NCBI GenBank assembly: GCA_965260935.1
Contig: OZ253374.1
Location: 2,728,001 to 2,792,000, forward strand
From: JBBROS01 sp965260935
GTDB taxonomy: Bacteria > Pseudomonadota > Alphaproteobacteria > Acetobacterales > Acetobacteraceae
Reading direction: 5' to 3'
DNA length: 64,000 bases
Positions 33,403-42,530 of the stretch are shown here, piece after piece. A program made the position numbers and the translations under genes. The notes under the pieces were generated by a model, which ran no database searches, was not told the DNA's origin, and saw only the letters and a program-made list of their open reading frames with translations. Position 1 is the first letter of the stretch. Each line of letters opens with the position of its first letter.

Positions 33403-34425
33403 ATGGCCGACACGCAGCAAGCAGCCATCGGGCCGGCGGCGGCGCGGCCCGCGCCGAGCCGGGCCAAGTGGCGGGGCGTATTGCAGGCGCTCGGGATGCT
33501 GCCGGTGCTGGTCATCCTGGCGGTCGTGTTCCACTATATGAGCGACCAGCGGTTCCTGTCGGCGCAGAACCTGTCGATCGTGGCGCAGCAGGCATCGATC
33601 AATACCGTGCTGGCGGCGGGCATGACGTTCGTGATCCTGACCGGGGGCATCGACCTTTCGGTGGGCAGCATCCTGGCCGCCTCGGCGATGGCGGCGCTGA
33701 TGGGGTCGATGATCCCGGGCTGGGGATTGCTCGGGGTGCCGGCGGCGCTGCTGGCGGGCTTGGGGTTCGGCCTCGTGAACGGCGGGCTGGTGGCGTTCGG
33801 CAAGCTGCCGCCGTTCATTGTCACGCTCGGGTCGCTGACGGCAGTGCGCGGGCTGGCGCGGCTAATGGGCGAGGACAAGACGCTGTTCAACCCGGACCTC
33901 CCGTTCGCCTTTATCGGCAACGCGCGCATCCCGCTCGCGCCCGGCATCGGCATCCCGGTGCTGGCGCTGATCGCGCTGGCCGTGATCCTGTTGTCCTGGT
34001 TCCTGCTGCGGCGGACGGTGCTGGGCGTGTGGATCTACGCGGTGGGTGGCAACCCGGCGGCGGCGCGGCTTTCGGGGATCAAGGTTTGGCGGGTGCTGCT
34101 GTTCGTTTACGCGGCGTCGGGGCTGCTGGCCGGGTTGGGCGGGGTGATGTCGGCGGCGCGGCTTTACGCGGCCAACGGGCTGCAGCTCGGGCAGAGCTAC
34201 GAGCTGGACGCGATCGCGGCGGTGATCCTGGGCGGGACGAGCTTCGTGGGCGGGATCGGCTCGATCTGGGGCACGCTGGTGGGCGCGCTGATCATCGCGG
34301 TGCTGTCGAACGGGTTGACGCTGCTGGGCGTGTCGGACATCTGGCAGTTCATCGTCAAGGGGCTGGTGATCATCGGCGCGGTGGCGCTGGACCGGGCGCG
34401 GCTGCAGGGCAGCGCCAGGACGTAG
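33403..34425 (+). CDS. Sugar ABC transporter permease (RbsC-like)
   Basis: A 340-residue membrane protein of the BPD-type sugar permease family, with about eight to ten spans. Typical segments are AAGMTFVILTGGIDLSVGSI, PPFIVTLGSLTAVRG and the coupling-region AVGGNPAAARLSGIKV. The ATG at 33403 has GGGAGG nine bases upstream, and the ATP-binding gene ends 17 bp earlier. It pairs with the upstream ATPase and the downstream binding protein to import a monosaccharide-like compound. Confidence 0.95.
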   Translation: MADTQQAAIGPAAARPAPSRAKWRGVLQALGMLPVLVILAVVFHYMSDQRFLSAQNLSIVAQQASINTVLAAGMTFVILTGGIDLSVGSILAASAMAALMGSMIPGWGLLGVPAALLAGLGFGLVNGGLVAFGKLPPFIVTLGSLTAVRGLARLMGEDKTLFNPDLPFAFIGNARIPLAPGIGIPVLALIALAVILLSWFLLRRTVLGVWIYAVGGNPAAARLSGIKVWRVLLFVYAASGLLAGLGGVMSAARLYAANGLQLGQSYELDAIAAVILGGTSFVGGIGSIWGTLVGALIIAVLSNGLTLLGVSDIWQFIVKGLVIIGAVALDRARLQGSART

Positions 34426-34492
34426 CGATCTCGCCGGCGGACAGGAGGGCCGCCTCGCCGGCGGGTAAACGGGGCCTAGGGAGAACGTGCGT

Positions 34493-35413
34493 ATGTTCAG
34501 GATGTTGTTGCTGGCCGGGGTTGCCGCGGCTTCGGTGGCGAGCGCCTCGGCGAAGGAGTTGAAGGCGATCGGGGTCACGGTCGGGTCGCTTGGCAACCCG
34601 TATTTCGTGGCGCTGGGCAAGGGCGTGGAGGCGGAGGCGCAGAAGATCAACCCCAAGGCCCGGGTGACGCTGAGCTCGTCCGACTACGACCTCAACAAGC
34701 AGTTCACGCAGATCGACAACTTCATTTCCGCGGGGGTGGACCTGATCCTGGTCAACGCGGCCGATCCGAAGGCGATCCTGCCCGCGGTCAAGCGGGCGGA
34801 GGCGGCGGGGATCACGGTGGTGGGCGTCGACGTGGCGGCTGCCGGGGCGGATGCGACGGTTCAGACGGACAACGTGGAGGCGGGCAAGCTGTCGTGCCAG
34901 TTCCTGGCCGACGCGATCAGCCACAAGGGCAATGTCGTGATCGAGAACGGGCCGCAGGTGTCGGCGGTGATCGACCGGGTGAACGGCTGCAAGGACGTGC
35001 TGAAGACGTATCCCGACATCAAGCTGCTGTCCGACGACCAGGACGGCAAGGGGTCGCGCGACGGCGGGCTGAACGCGATGCAGGGGTACATCACGCGGTT
35101 TCCGGACCTGAACGGGGTGTTCGCGATCAACGACCCTCAGGCGATCGGGAGCGCACTGGCCGCCCGGCAGCTCAACAAGGCCAACATCGTCATCACGTCG
35201 GTGGACGGCGCGCCGGATATCGTGTCGGCGATCAAGAGCGATGGGCCGGTCAAGGCGTCCGCCAGCCAGGACCCTTATGCGATGGGGCAGATCGCGGTGC
35301 GGACCGGGTATGACATCATCAACGGCAAGAAGCCGGAGAACCCGATGATCCTGATGACGCCGAAGCTGGTGACGAAGGCGAACGTGGACAGCTACCAGGG
35401 GTGGTCGCATTAG
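34493..35413 (+). CDS. Sugar ABC transporter substrate-binding protein (RbsB-like)
   Basis: A periplasmic binding protein of about 306 residues. It has a signal peptide (MFRMLLLAGVAAASVASASA) and the type I periplasmic-binding fold: IGVTVGSLGNPYFVALGKG, NFISAGVDLILVNAADPKA, AGITVVGVDVAA and FPDLNGVFAINDPQA. GTG at 34487 is an alternative start, but the ATG two codons later is better spaced from AGGGAG. It closes the ATPase-permease-binding protein operon. The sugar cannot be named; the family covers ribose, xylose, inositol and similar ligands. Confidence 0.94.
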   Translation: MFRMLLLAGVAAASVASASAKELKAIGVTVGSLGNPYFVALGKGVEAEAQKINPKARVTLSSSDYDLNKQFTQIDNFISAGVDLILVNAADPKAILPAVKRAEAAGITVVGVDVAAAGADATVQTDNVEAGKLSCQFLADAISHKGNVVIENGPQVSAVIDRVNGCKDVLKTYPDIKLLSDDQDGKGSRDGGLNAMQGYITRFPDLNGVFAINDPQAIGSALAARQLNKANIVITSVDGAPDIVSAIKSDGPVKASASQDPYAMGQIAVRTGYDIINGKKPENPMILMTPKLVTKANVDSYQGWSH

Positions 35414-35451
35414 CTGGCCTGCGCCCTGAGGGGGACCGTCGGGGCGGCGGC

Positions 35452-35877
35452 TTAGTCGTCGGTGGGGGTCACCATCCCGAGCTTGAGCATCAGGCCGAGG
35501 GTGGCGCCCTTGACCGGGCGGAGCAGGCCGAGGGTCAGGACAAGGGCGGCCGGGAGGAAGATGGCGGCCTGGAGCCAGAGGTCGGGATGGTAACGGACCT
35601 CGGTCTCGTAGATGATTGGCACGAGAAGGTGGCCGACGATGAAGAGGGTGAAGTAAGGGGGGGCGTCGTCGGCGCGGAAGCGGCCCAAGGGCGCGCCGCA
35701 GTTCGGGCATTCCGGGCGGACCTTCAGGAACCCGGCGAAGGCGTGGGCTTGGCCGCAGGCCGGGCAGAGGAAGCGTGCGCCGCGCCAGATGGCGGTCCAG
35801 AAGGTGGGGACGGGCCAGGGCGGCTGGGCCGGGGCGCGGTCTGGCTGCCAGAGGTTTTGGGGGGACTGGTCGGGCAC
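35452..35877 (-). CDS. DUF983 family membrane protein
   Basis: A 141-residue protein: a short N-terminal zinc-ribbon-like segment with two CxxC pairs (CPACGQAHAF and CPNCGAPLGRF) followed by two transmembrane spans (TLFIVGHLLVPIIYET and AAIFLPAALVLTLGLL). This is the DUF983 arrangement. Members often sit near cytochrome c oxidase genes in alphaproteobacteria and are of unknown function; here the neighbours are unrelated. It converges with the sugar-transport operon. Confidence 0.9.
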   Translation of the reverse strand: MPDQSPQNLWQPDRAPAQPPWPVPTFWTAIWRGARFLCPACGQAHAFAGFLKVRPECPNCGAPLGRFRADDAPPYFTLFIVGHLLVPIIYETEVRYHPDLWLQAAIFLPAALVLTLGLLRPVKGATLGLMLKLGMVTPTDD

Positions 35878-36089
35878 GGCGGACCTCGTTGGGTTCGGTG
35901 GCCAGGGTTGAGCGCCGGGCCTTTACGGTCAATAGGGAAATGAGGGCGCGCGGCCCGGCCATCAAGCCGGCACGCCGAATTGTTCGAGGGGACGCCTGGA
36001 CCGAGGATTTCGGGGGCACGTTCGTTAATTTGTAATTACGGTTCAGGTTGCGGTAGAGTGCGGCTTCGTTTCGATAGAGAGTCGCCCGG

Positions 36090-37034
36090 ATGACGCTTGG
36101 ACGGTTGGTTTGGCTGATTGCCGTGGGCGCCATGACGCCGCTTGGGGCGCAGGCGCGGACGCTTGAGGTGGGGCCGGGCAAGCCGTATGCGCAGCCATCG
36201 GCCGCGGCTGCCGCCGTTCGCACGGGGGACAGGGTGGCGATCCAGCCCGGGCAGTACTTCGATTGCGCGACGTGGCGTGCCGACAACCTGACCATCGAGG
36301 GGGCGGGGGACCCGAAGGCGGTGGTGATTACGGACAAGGCCTGCGCCGGCAAGGGTTTGTTCATCACCACCGGCGATCATATCACCGTGCGGAACCTGAC
36401 GCTGACGCGGGCGCGGGTGCCGGACTTGAACGGGGCGGGCATCCGCAACGAGGGCGCGAACCTGACGGTGGAGCGCGTGTATTTCGTCAACAACCAGAAC
36501 GGCATCCTGTCCACGCCGGGCAGTCCCGGGGTGATCACGGTCAAGGACAGCGTGTTTGACCGGAACGGCACGTGCCCCACGGGGTCGAACTGCGCCCATG
36601 GCATCTACGTCAACAACGCGAGGCTGCTGCATGTGGAGCGTAGCCGGTTCGTTGGGACGAAGCAGGGGCACCACATCAAGTCGCGGGCGGCTCGGACGGA
36701 GGTGGTCGGCTGCACGATCGAGGACGGGCCGGAGGGGACGGCGAGCTACCTGATCGAGCAGCCCGTGGGCGGGAGCCTGGTGGTGCGGGACAGCACGCTG
36801 GAGAAGGGGCCGGAGGCGGAGAACCATTCGGCGGCGATCATCATCGGGGCGGAGGGGGTGACGCAGCCGACGCCGGAGATCCTGGTCGAGAACAATCGCT
36901 TCCGGAATGACGGCGACTTTCCGACCATCTTTGTCCGGAACCTGACGGCGACGGAGGCGACGTTGCGGGACAACCGGCTGAGCGGGCGGGTGCAGCCGTT
37001 GAGCGGGGATGGCAGCGTCGTGCCTGCCCGGTGA
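36090..37034 (+). CDS. Secreted right-handed parallel beta-helix protein, first of two tandem paralogues
   Basis: A 314-residue protein with a signal peptide (LVWLIAVGAMTPLGAQA) and a repeated N-rich pattern of about 22 residues per coil, for example VRNLTLTRARVPDLNGAGIR and ANLTVERVYFVNNQNGI. That is the signature of right-handed beta helices found in polysaccharide lyases and glycan-binding proteins. The start of the mature part (LEVGPGKPYAQPSAAAAAV) is usual for these. No lyase catalytic triad is obvious. The stop is immediately followed by a paralogous gene, and the two are followed by a GH42-like hydrolase. Confidence 0.82.
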   Translation: MTLGRLVWLIAVGAMTPLGAQARTLEVGPGKPYAQPSAAAAAVRTGDRVAIQPGQYFDCATWRADNLTIEGAGDPKAVVITDKACAGKGLFITTGDHITVRNLTLTRARVPDLNGAGIRNEGANLTVERVYFVNNQNGILSTPGSPGVITVKDSVFDRNGTCPTGSNCAHGIYVNNARLLHVERSRFVGTKQGHHIKSRAARTEVVGCTIEDGPEGTASYLIEQPVGGSLVVRDSTLEKGPEAENHSAAIIIGAEGVTQPTPEILVENNRFRNDGDFPTIFVRNLTATEATLRDNRLSGRVQPLSGDGSVVPAR

Positions 37035-38006
37035 ATGCTGCGGTTCGTTTGCCTGCTGCTGGTTCTGACGGTTGCCGGACCGGCCCGGGGGCGGGTGTTG
37101 CAGGTGGGGGAGGGGGCGTGGCCGAGCCTGGCGGCCGCGGTTGCCGAGGCGGGGGACGGCGACACGATCCGGCTGGCGCCGGGGGCTTACTACGAATGCG
37201 CGGTGCTGCGGCAGCGGAACCTGGTGCTGGAAGGGGCCGGCGCGACGCTGACGGACCGGGTGTGCGAGGGCAAGGCGTTGCTGGTCGTGCGCGGGGACAA
37301 TCTGACGGTGAGGGACATCACGCTGGCGCGGGCGCGGACGCCGGAGCGGAATGGCGCCGGCATCCGGCTGGAGGCGCAGGGGCTCAGTTTGGAGCGCGTG
37401 CGGTTCGCCAATGACGAGGTGGGGGTGTTGGCCGGGCAGGGCGGGCCGGGGGAGATCCGGGTCCTGGAGTGCCGGTTCGAGGGCGGGGGCGTTGCGGGAG
37501 AGCGGCCGACGGCGGCGTTGTTCGTGGGGGCGGCCGGGTCGCTGCGGGTCGAGGGATCGGTGTTCGAGGGGGTGAAGGGGGGGCAGATCGTGACCGATGC
37601 CGCCCGGTCGGAGTTGACGGGCAACCGGATCGAGACCGGGTCTGCGCCCGGCGCCGGGTCCGCGGTGCAGGCGGGGGGCGGGGCGCTGGTCATGCGGGAC
37701 AATCTGCTGACGGTTGGCCCGGCGGCGCCGCCGCACGGGGCGGCCGTGGCGGCGAGCGGGGGGGCGGCGGAGCTGCGGGGCAACCGGCTGGCGAACCGGA
37801 CGGGGGCGCCGATCCGGTTGCTGCTTGATTGGACGGACGCGACGCCGGTTCTGGTTGCGAACACGGTCGATGCCGGGGACAGCGTCGTGAGCAGCGCCGG
37901 GCTGTGGCGGCATCGGGCGGGGCAGGCGGCGCGGGCGGCTTTGGCGGGCGGCCGGGCGGCTGCGGGCGAGGCGAAGCGGGCCGTGCGGAGGGCGCTGGGG
38001 TGGTGA
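37035..38006 (+). CDS. Secreted right-handed parallel beta-helix protein, second tandem paralogue
   Basis: This 323-residue protein starts directly at the end of the previous gene (TGA then ATG). It aligns with it along its length: VLQVGEGAWPSLAAAVAEAG matches the earlier LEVGPGKPY region, then VVRGDNLTVRDITLARARTP and GAGIRLEAQGLSLERVRFAN. A signal peptide (MLRFVCLLLVLTVAGPARG) precedes this. The C-terminus adds an Ala/Arg-rich tail with a hydrophobic/basic pattern (RHRAGQAARAALAGGRAA). Gene duplication followed by divergence is the simplest explanation. It probably acts on, or binds, the same extracellular polymer as its paralogue. Confidence 0.8.
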   Translation: MLRFVCLLLVLTVAGPARGRVLQVGEGAWPSLAAAVAEAGDGDTIRLAPGAYYECAVLRQRNLVLEGAGATLTDRVCEGKALLVVRGDNLTVRDITLARARTPERNGAGIRLEAQGLSLERVRFANDEVGVLAGQGGPGEIRVLECRFEGGGVAGERPTAALFVGAAGSLRVEGSVFEGVKGGQIVTDAARSELTGNRIETGSAPGAGSAVQAGGGALVMRDNLLTVGPAAPPHGAAVAASGGAAELRGNRLANRTGAPIRLLLDWTDATPVLVANTVDAGDSVVSSAGLWRHRAGQAARAALAGGRAAAGEAKRAVRRALGW

Positions 38007-38008
38007 GG

Positions 38009-39847
38009 ATGGCTTTGCTGCTTGCGCTGCTGTTGCCTGGTGCGGCGCGGGCGGACGGGCGTTGGGACCGGTGGCAGGTGCTGATGTGGCAGGACCGGAC
38101 GCCGGCGCAGATCGAGGGCTTGGCGGCGCTCGGCTTCACCGGGGGCATGGCGCGCGCCAGCATGAGCAAGGTCGATGGGCGGAAGCGGGCGGCGTTGCAG
38201 GCGGCCGGGCTTTCGTTCTACCTGGAGAACATCGCGACCGATTTCTACTCGGCTTACCATCGGTATACGCCCGGGCGGGCGGTGACTTGGACGTTCGATG
38301 CGGCGAAGGGCCGGTATCGGGCCGATCCGAAGGACCGGGCCGCGTTTATCCGCGACCCCGGGCTGTCTGACCCGGCTTGGCTCGAGCGGGTGCGGACGCG
38401 CTTGACCGGGGTGGCGGCGGAGATGTCGCGCTTCGAGCCGCTGTTCTACAATCTGGGGGACGAGACCGGGATCGGCGACCTGGCGGCCGCTTGGGATTTC
38501 GATGTCGGGCCGGCGTCGTTGGCCGGGATGCGGGCGTGGCTGCGGGGCGAGTACGGGAGCCTTGATGCGCTGAACCGGCAATGGGGGCGTTCGTTCGCGA
38601 GCTGGGACGCGGTTGAGCCGGAGCTGACGGATGCGGCGCTACGGCGGACGGACGGGAATTACTCGGCGTGGTCGGATTTCAAGGCGTGGATGGACGTGGC
38701 GTTCGCGCGGGCGGTGCGGGCGGGGACCGATGCGCTCCACGACGCGAGCCCGTCCGCCTTGGCGGCGATCGAGGGGGCGCAGACGCCGGGGTGGGGCGGG
38801 TATGATTACGGGCTGCTGGCGCCGGCGGTGGACGTGATGGAGATCTACGACTTCGGCAACGCGCTCGACCTGGCGCAAGCGTTCAACCCGGCGCTGATCG
38901 CGTTGCGGACCAGCTTCGGGCGTGGGCCTCGGGAGGTCCATGCCGCCTGGCGCAGCGTGCTGCACGGCGGGCGGGGGATGGTGATTTGGGACGAGGCCGA
39001 CGACGTGGTGTTGCCGGACGGGCGACCGGGGGCGCGCGGATTGGAGATCGCGGCGCTTGCGCGGGAGATTGGGGCGGTGATGCCGGCGCTGCGCGAAGGG
39101 CGGCCGAGCCCGGACCCGGTGGCGGTGCTTTACAGCCAGGAGAGCTTCCGCGTGCAGTGGCTGCTTGACCGGCGGGCGGGGGACCACGATTGGGCGGCGC
39201 GCGACGCGGAGCGGGAAGGCGACGACAACGCTTGGCGGGCGAGCCGGCGGGTGATCGTGCAGCGGCTGGCGGCCATCGGGGTGCAGCCGCGGTTCGTGTC
39301 GGGCGCGATGCTGGCGCGGGGGGCGCTGGACGGGGTGCGGGTGCTGATCCTGCCGCACGCCATCGCGCTGTCGGACGCGGAGGTGGAGGCGATCCGGGCG
39401 TTCCGTGCCGGAGGGGGGGCGGTGTTCGCGGACACGGAGCCTGGGGCGTATGACGGGCACGGGCGGCGGCGGGACCGCTTGCCGCTGCCCGACGTGCCGT
39501 GCCCGGCGGCGCTGCGGGCGACGGGCGAGGAGACGGACCCTGATCTGCTGGATGCCTTGGCGTCGTTGCTGCGGGAAGCGGGGGCCGCGCCGCGAGTGAC
39601 GATGGTGGGGCCGGACGGACGGTTGGCGACCGGGGTGGAGGCGCGCTGGCTCCAGGCCGGCGGGTCGCTGATCCTGTCGCTTCAGGCGGGGCGGCCGTGG
39701 GGCGCGCCGGGCCGGGTCGGCTTGCGGTTGGGCCGGCGGGTCATGGCCGAGGATCTGAGGCGGGCGGGGCGGAGGCGGGTTTCGGACCGGATCGAGGTGG
39801 CGCTCGATGGGGTCGAGCCGACGATCTTGCGGCTTAGCCCGCCTTGA
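38009..39847 (+). CDS. GH42-like beta-galactosidase family protein, secreted
   Basis: About 612 residues from the ATG at 38009. The GTG codon overlapping the preceding stop region is a weaker alternative. The N-terminus is a signal peptide (MALLLALLLPGAARADG). The catalytic part contains PLFYNLGDETGIG (candidate acid/base Glu) and GEYGSLDALNRQWGRSFASW, a hallmark of GH42. VDVMEIYDFGNALD carries a possible nucleophile Glu. The second half is a class I glutamine amidotransferase-like trimerisation domain (VRVLILPHAIALSDAEVEAI, then RAGGGAVFADTEPGAYDG). It probably cleaves galactoside or a similar beta-glycoside bonds outside the cytoplasm; the substrate is unknown. Confidence 0.75.
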   Translation: MALLLALLLPGAARADGRWDRWQVLMWQDRTPAQIEGLAALGFTGGMARASMSKVDGRKRAALQAAGLSFYLENIATDFYSAYHRYTPGRAVTWTFDAAKGRYRADPKDRAAFIRDPGLSDPAWLERVRTRLTGVAAEMSRFEPLFYNLGDETGIGDLAAAWDFDVGPASLAGMRAWLRGEYGSLDALNRQWGRSFASWDAVEPELTDAALRRTDGNYSAWSDFKAWMDVAFARAVRAGTDALHDASPSALAAIEGAQTPGWGGYDYGLLAPAVDVMEIYDFGNALDLAQAFNPALIALRTSFGRGPREVHAAWRSVLHGGRGMVIWDEADDVVLPDGRPGARGLEIAALAREIGAVMPALREGRPSPDPVAVLYSQESFRVQWLLDRRAGDHDWAARDAEREGDDNAWRASRRVIVQRLAAIGVQPRFVSGAMLARGALDGVRVLILPHAIALSDAEVEAIRAFRAGGGAVFADTEPGAYDGHGRRRDRLPLPDVPCPAALRATGEETDPDLLDALASLLREAGAAPRVTMVGPDGRLATGVEARWLQAGGSLILSLQAGRPWGAPGRVGLRLGRRVMAEDLRRAGRRRVSDRIEVALDGVEPTILRLSPP

Positions 39848-40424
39848 GCAAGGCGACGGCTTGGGCGAGGGTTTGCTGGATGCGCTGCGGGATCGCTGGG
39901 CTGGTGCAGACGATGGTTGGGCTGGGGTGCGGCATGAACAGGACCGTGGTCCGTGGGCTGAAGGCCGTTGCCGCCCTGGCCGCGTGACGTCCGGCCAGGA
40001 CGGCGATCTTCAGGTGAAGCGCGTCGAGCAGCGGGGGCAGGGTGGCGATGCCGTCGCGCACTTCCGCGGCGCGCGGCGGGCGGTTGCGGCCGTCCGCGTG
40101 GATGATCCAGGGGACCGCGTTCCAGATGAGCCGGTCGAGCCGGTCCAGGCCCGCCTCGGCGCAGAAGCGGCGCAGGTTACGGCCGGTTCCGGTCGGGTTG
40201 TCGGCGGACACGAACCCGCTCGGCGCGACGGCTGGGCCGGGCGTTTCGAGCAGGAGGAGCAGGCGGGCGTCCGCGCCGCCGTCCAGGGGGTCGGCGTCAG
40301 GGACTTGGCCGTAGACGGCCCGCAGCCTTTCCGCGTGGCGGTTGATGGGCAGCATCCTGGGCGTTGTGGCGAGCAGGGCCTGGCGGCGGGCGATTTCGGC
40401 GGGATCGGCGAGGGGCGCCTTCAT
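39834..40424 (-). CDS. Uracil-DNA glycosylase family protein
   Basis: A 196-residue protein of the UDG superfamily. LLLLLETPGPAVAPSGFVS, then GTGRNLRRFCAEAGL, IWNAVPWIIHADG and MPHPSPTIV correspond to the successive UDG-fold motifs. The usual catalytic Asp of family 1 enzymes is not obvious, so it may belong to one of the branches that lack it, or not excise uracil at all. It overlaps the 3' end of the GH42-like gene by 14 bp in a convergent arrangement, so transcription from one could interfere with the other. Confidence 0.8.
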   Translation of the reverse strand: MKAPLADPAEIARRQALLATTPRMLPINRHAERLRAVYGQVPDADPLDGGADARLLLLLETPGPAVAPSGFVSADNPTGTGRNLRRFCAEAGLDRLDRLIWNAVPWIIHADGRNRPPRAAEVRDGIATLPPLLDALHLKIAVLAGRHAARAATAFSPRTTVLFMPHPSPTIVCTSPAIPQRIQQTLAQAVALLKAG

Positions 40425-40486
40425 GGCCGTGCAACCCGGGCGGGGCCTCGATGGTTTAGGGCTGAGCGAAACGTGAGGGAGCAGCG

Positions 40487-40981
40487 ATGAGCACGAGCAA
40501 CGCAGAGGCGATGGAGAAGCTGTGGACGATGATGAAGGGGATCGGCGTCGGCATGTTGACGACGGAGGACGACGGGCATCTCCGGGCGCGGCCGATGCAC
40601 ATCAGTCAGAGCGAGTTCGACGGCACGCTTTGGTTCTTTACCAAGAAGGGCAGCCATAAGGTCGATGAGGTGGAGGCGGAGCATGACGTGAACGTGACGT
40701 TCGCGGACAGCGGCAAACAGGACTACGTGAGCATGTCCGGGCGGGCTTCGCTGGTGACGGACAAGGCTGCGATTGATACGCATTGGTCGGAGTTGCTTCG
40801 CACTTGGTTTCCGGGCGGGAAGGATGGTCCGGATGTGGCGTTGCTGAAGGTTTCGGTGAGCGCCGCCGAGTATTGGGACGCGCCGAGCAGCACGATGATC
40901 CATGCGTACGGCTACCTGAAGGCGGCTTTGACCGGCGAGTCGCCGCAGCCGGGCGGGAACGAGAAGGTGAACCTGGCCTGA
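40487..40981 (+). CDS. Pyridoxamine 5'-phosphate oxidase-fold general stress protein
   Basis: A 164-residue split-barrel flavin protein. TMMKGIGVGMLTTEDDGHL, LRARPMHISQSEFDGTLWFF and the following TKKGSHKVDEVEAEHDVN match the general stress protein 26/PPOX-like family, whose members bind FMN or F420. SVSAAEYWDAPSS near the C-terminus is also typical. The gene is alone, between divergent and convergent neighbours. The reaction is unknown; a role in redox stress is inferred from the family. Confidence 0.9.
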   Translation: MSTSNAEAMEKLWTMMKGIGVGMLTTEDDGHLRARPMHISQSEFDGTLWFFTKKGSHKVDEVEAEHDVNVTFADSGKQDYVSMSGRASLVTDKAAIDTHWSELLRTWFPGGKDGPDVALLKVSVSAAEYWDAPSSTMIHAYGYLKAALTGESPQPGGNEKVNLA

Positions 40982-40985
40982 GCGG

Positions 40986-41756
40986 TCAGCGCCGGGCCAC
41001 GATGAACAAGCGCGGGAACGGCAGCAGGACGCTGCCGTCCCGTTGTTGCGGGTATGCCGCGGCGATGCTCTGACGATAGCGGTCTAGGAAGGCTGCTTTG
41101 CCGTCCTCGTTCAAGGGTTCGAGGTATGGGCGCAGGCCGCTGCCCCCGAACCAATCGACGATCGCATCCGGGCCGCCTGGCAGGACGTGATGGTAGGTTG
41201 TGCGGAAGATGTCCACGTTGCTGCATGTTGGCTTCAACAGCCGGTAGTATTCATCGGGAGTTAGGATTTCCGTTCTCAGGTCGCCGGCGTGCGACAGCGT
41301 TTCCGCCCATGGGGGCTGTTGGGCGAGGGTTCGCATGAGGCGATGCGCGGGTTCTTGCAGGTTGTCCGGCATCTGGATCGCGAGGCAGCCTTGTGGATTG
41401 AGGCATGAAGCCAGCCGGGGGAGGAGGGTGTCGTGCCGCGGCAGCCAATGCAGGGCGGCGTTGGAGAAGATGAGGCTGACAGGCTTTTCCGGGCGCCAGG
41501 CTTCGATTGAGGCGAGTTCGAATGTCAGCTCTGGATGGCGGGATCGTGCGGCGGCGATCATTTCCGGGGCGTTGTCGATGCCGAGGATGTCCGGCGTTCG
41601 GAGATGGGCTGCCAGGAGGGCGGTCGAGTTGCCGGGGCCGCAGCCGAGATCGACGGTTGTTGAGGGCGAGCGGGTCGGCAGGGCCGCGATCAGGTCCCGG
41701 GCCGGGCGGGTTCTTTGTTCCTCGAAGGCCAGGTACTGTTCGGGGGACCAAGCCAC
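40986..41756 (-). CDS. tam: Trans-aconitate 2-methyltransferase (class I SAM)
   Basis: A 256-residue SAM-dependent methyltransferase. It opens MAWSPEQYLAFEEQRTRPAR, which is the characteristic start of Tam proteins, followed by the SAM loop VDLGCGPGNSTALL and IFSNAALHWLPRHDTLLPRL. AWAETLSHAG-like and DIFRTTYHHVLPG segments continue the family match. Tam methylates trans-aconitate, a by-product of aconitase, which fits the presence of acnA about 2.3 kb away. It converges with the PPOX-fold gene, leaving 4 bp between stops. Confidence 0.9.
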   Translation of the reverse strand: MAWSPEQYLAFEEQRTRPARDLIAALPTRSPSTTVDLGCGPGNSTALLAAHLRTPDILGIDNAPEMIAAARSRHPELTFELASIEAWRPEKPVSLIFSNAALHWLPRHDTLLPRLASCLNPQGCLAIQMPDNLQEPAHRLMRTLAQQPPWAETLSHAGDLRTEILTPDEYYRLLKPTCSNVDIFRTTYHHVLPGGPDAIVDWFGGSGLRPYLEPLNEDGKAAFLDRYRQSIAAAYPQQRDGSVLLPFPRLFIVARR

Positions 41757-41798
41757 GCCTAATTCCCGCCCGGGACGTGGGAGCGGTTATATCGCGGC

Positions 41799-42497
41799 AT
41801 GACGATTCCTTTGGAATGCGTTGACGAGATTGATTCGACATCCGAGGCGTTGAAGCGCCGGGCCGAGGCGGGGGCTGGGGAGCATGCCTTGTGCGCGAGG
41901 CGGCAAACGGCTGGGCGGGGGCGGCTGGGGCGGTCGTGGCAGACGGTTGACGGCAATCTGCACCTGTCAGTTTTGCTGCGGCCAATGCGGGCGGTCGTGC
42001 CTGGGCATTGGTCGTTGTTGTCGGCGGTGGCTTTGGCTGACGCGATGCTTCCGTTCGCCGGGCCGGGGGCGCTGCGGTTGAAGTGGCCGAACGACGTGCT
42101 GCTGGATGGAGGCAAGGCCGCCGGCATCCTGCTCGACAGCGCGATAGGCGGGAGCGCGTGGCTGGTGATCGGGTTCGGCGTCAACTTGGTTGGCGCGCCG
42201 GGAATGCTTGGGCGTGCCGTCGCGAGCCTGGAGGGGACGGGGGCGCCGGGGGCGCCGGAATTTGCCCGCCTGCTTCTCGCGTCGGTTTCGCGGTGGCGGG
42301 ACTGTTACGAACGCCATGGATTCGGGCCGGTGCATGGACAGTGGCTTGCGCTCGGGCCTGATCTTGGCGTGCCTGTGACCGTCGGGATCGGGGATGCCCG
42401 CGCCGAGGGTTTGTTTCGCGGCATCGGCGAGGATGGGTCGCTCCAGCTTGAGACGGCGAGGGGTTTGGCCGCGATCGTTTCGGGCGACGTGCTGTGA
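41799..42497 (+). CDS. birA: Biotin--[acetyl-CoA-carboxylase] ligase
   Basis: A 232-residue ligase that attaches biotin to the carboxyl carrier protein via biotinyl-AMP. The catalytic domain is present (ECVDEIDSTSEALKRRAEAG, then ARRQTAGRGRLGRSW with the conserved biotin-binding loop, and LKWPNDVLLDGGKAAGIL), followed by the C-terminal SH3-like domain. There is no N-terminal helix-turn-helix, so this is a class I enzyme without a repressor role. The start lies 42 bp from the divergent tam gene. Confidence 0.94.
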   Translation: MTIPLECVDEIDSTSEALKRRAEAGAGEHALCARRQTAGRGRLGRSWQTVDGNLHLSVLLRPMRAVVPGHWSLLSAVALADAMLPFAGPGALRLKWPNDVLLDGGKAAGILLDSAIGGSAWLVIGFGVNLVGAPGMLGRAVASLEGTGAPGAPEFARLLLASVSRWRDCYERHGFGPVHGQWLALGPDLGVPVTVGIGDARAEGLFRGIGEDGSLQLETARGLAAIVSGDVL

Positions 42498-42530
42498 ATT
42501 TGCTCCGGGGCGGTTGCGGGACGATGACGG

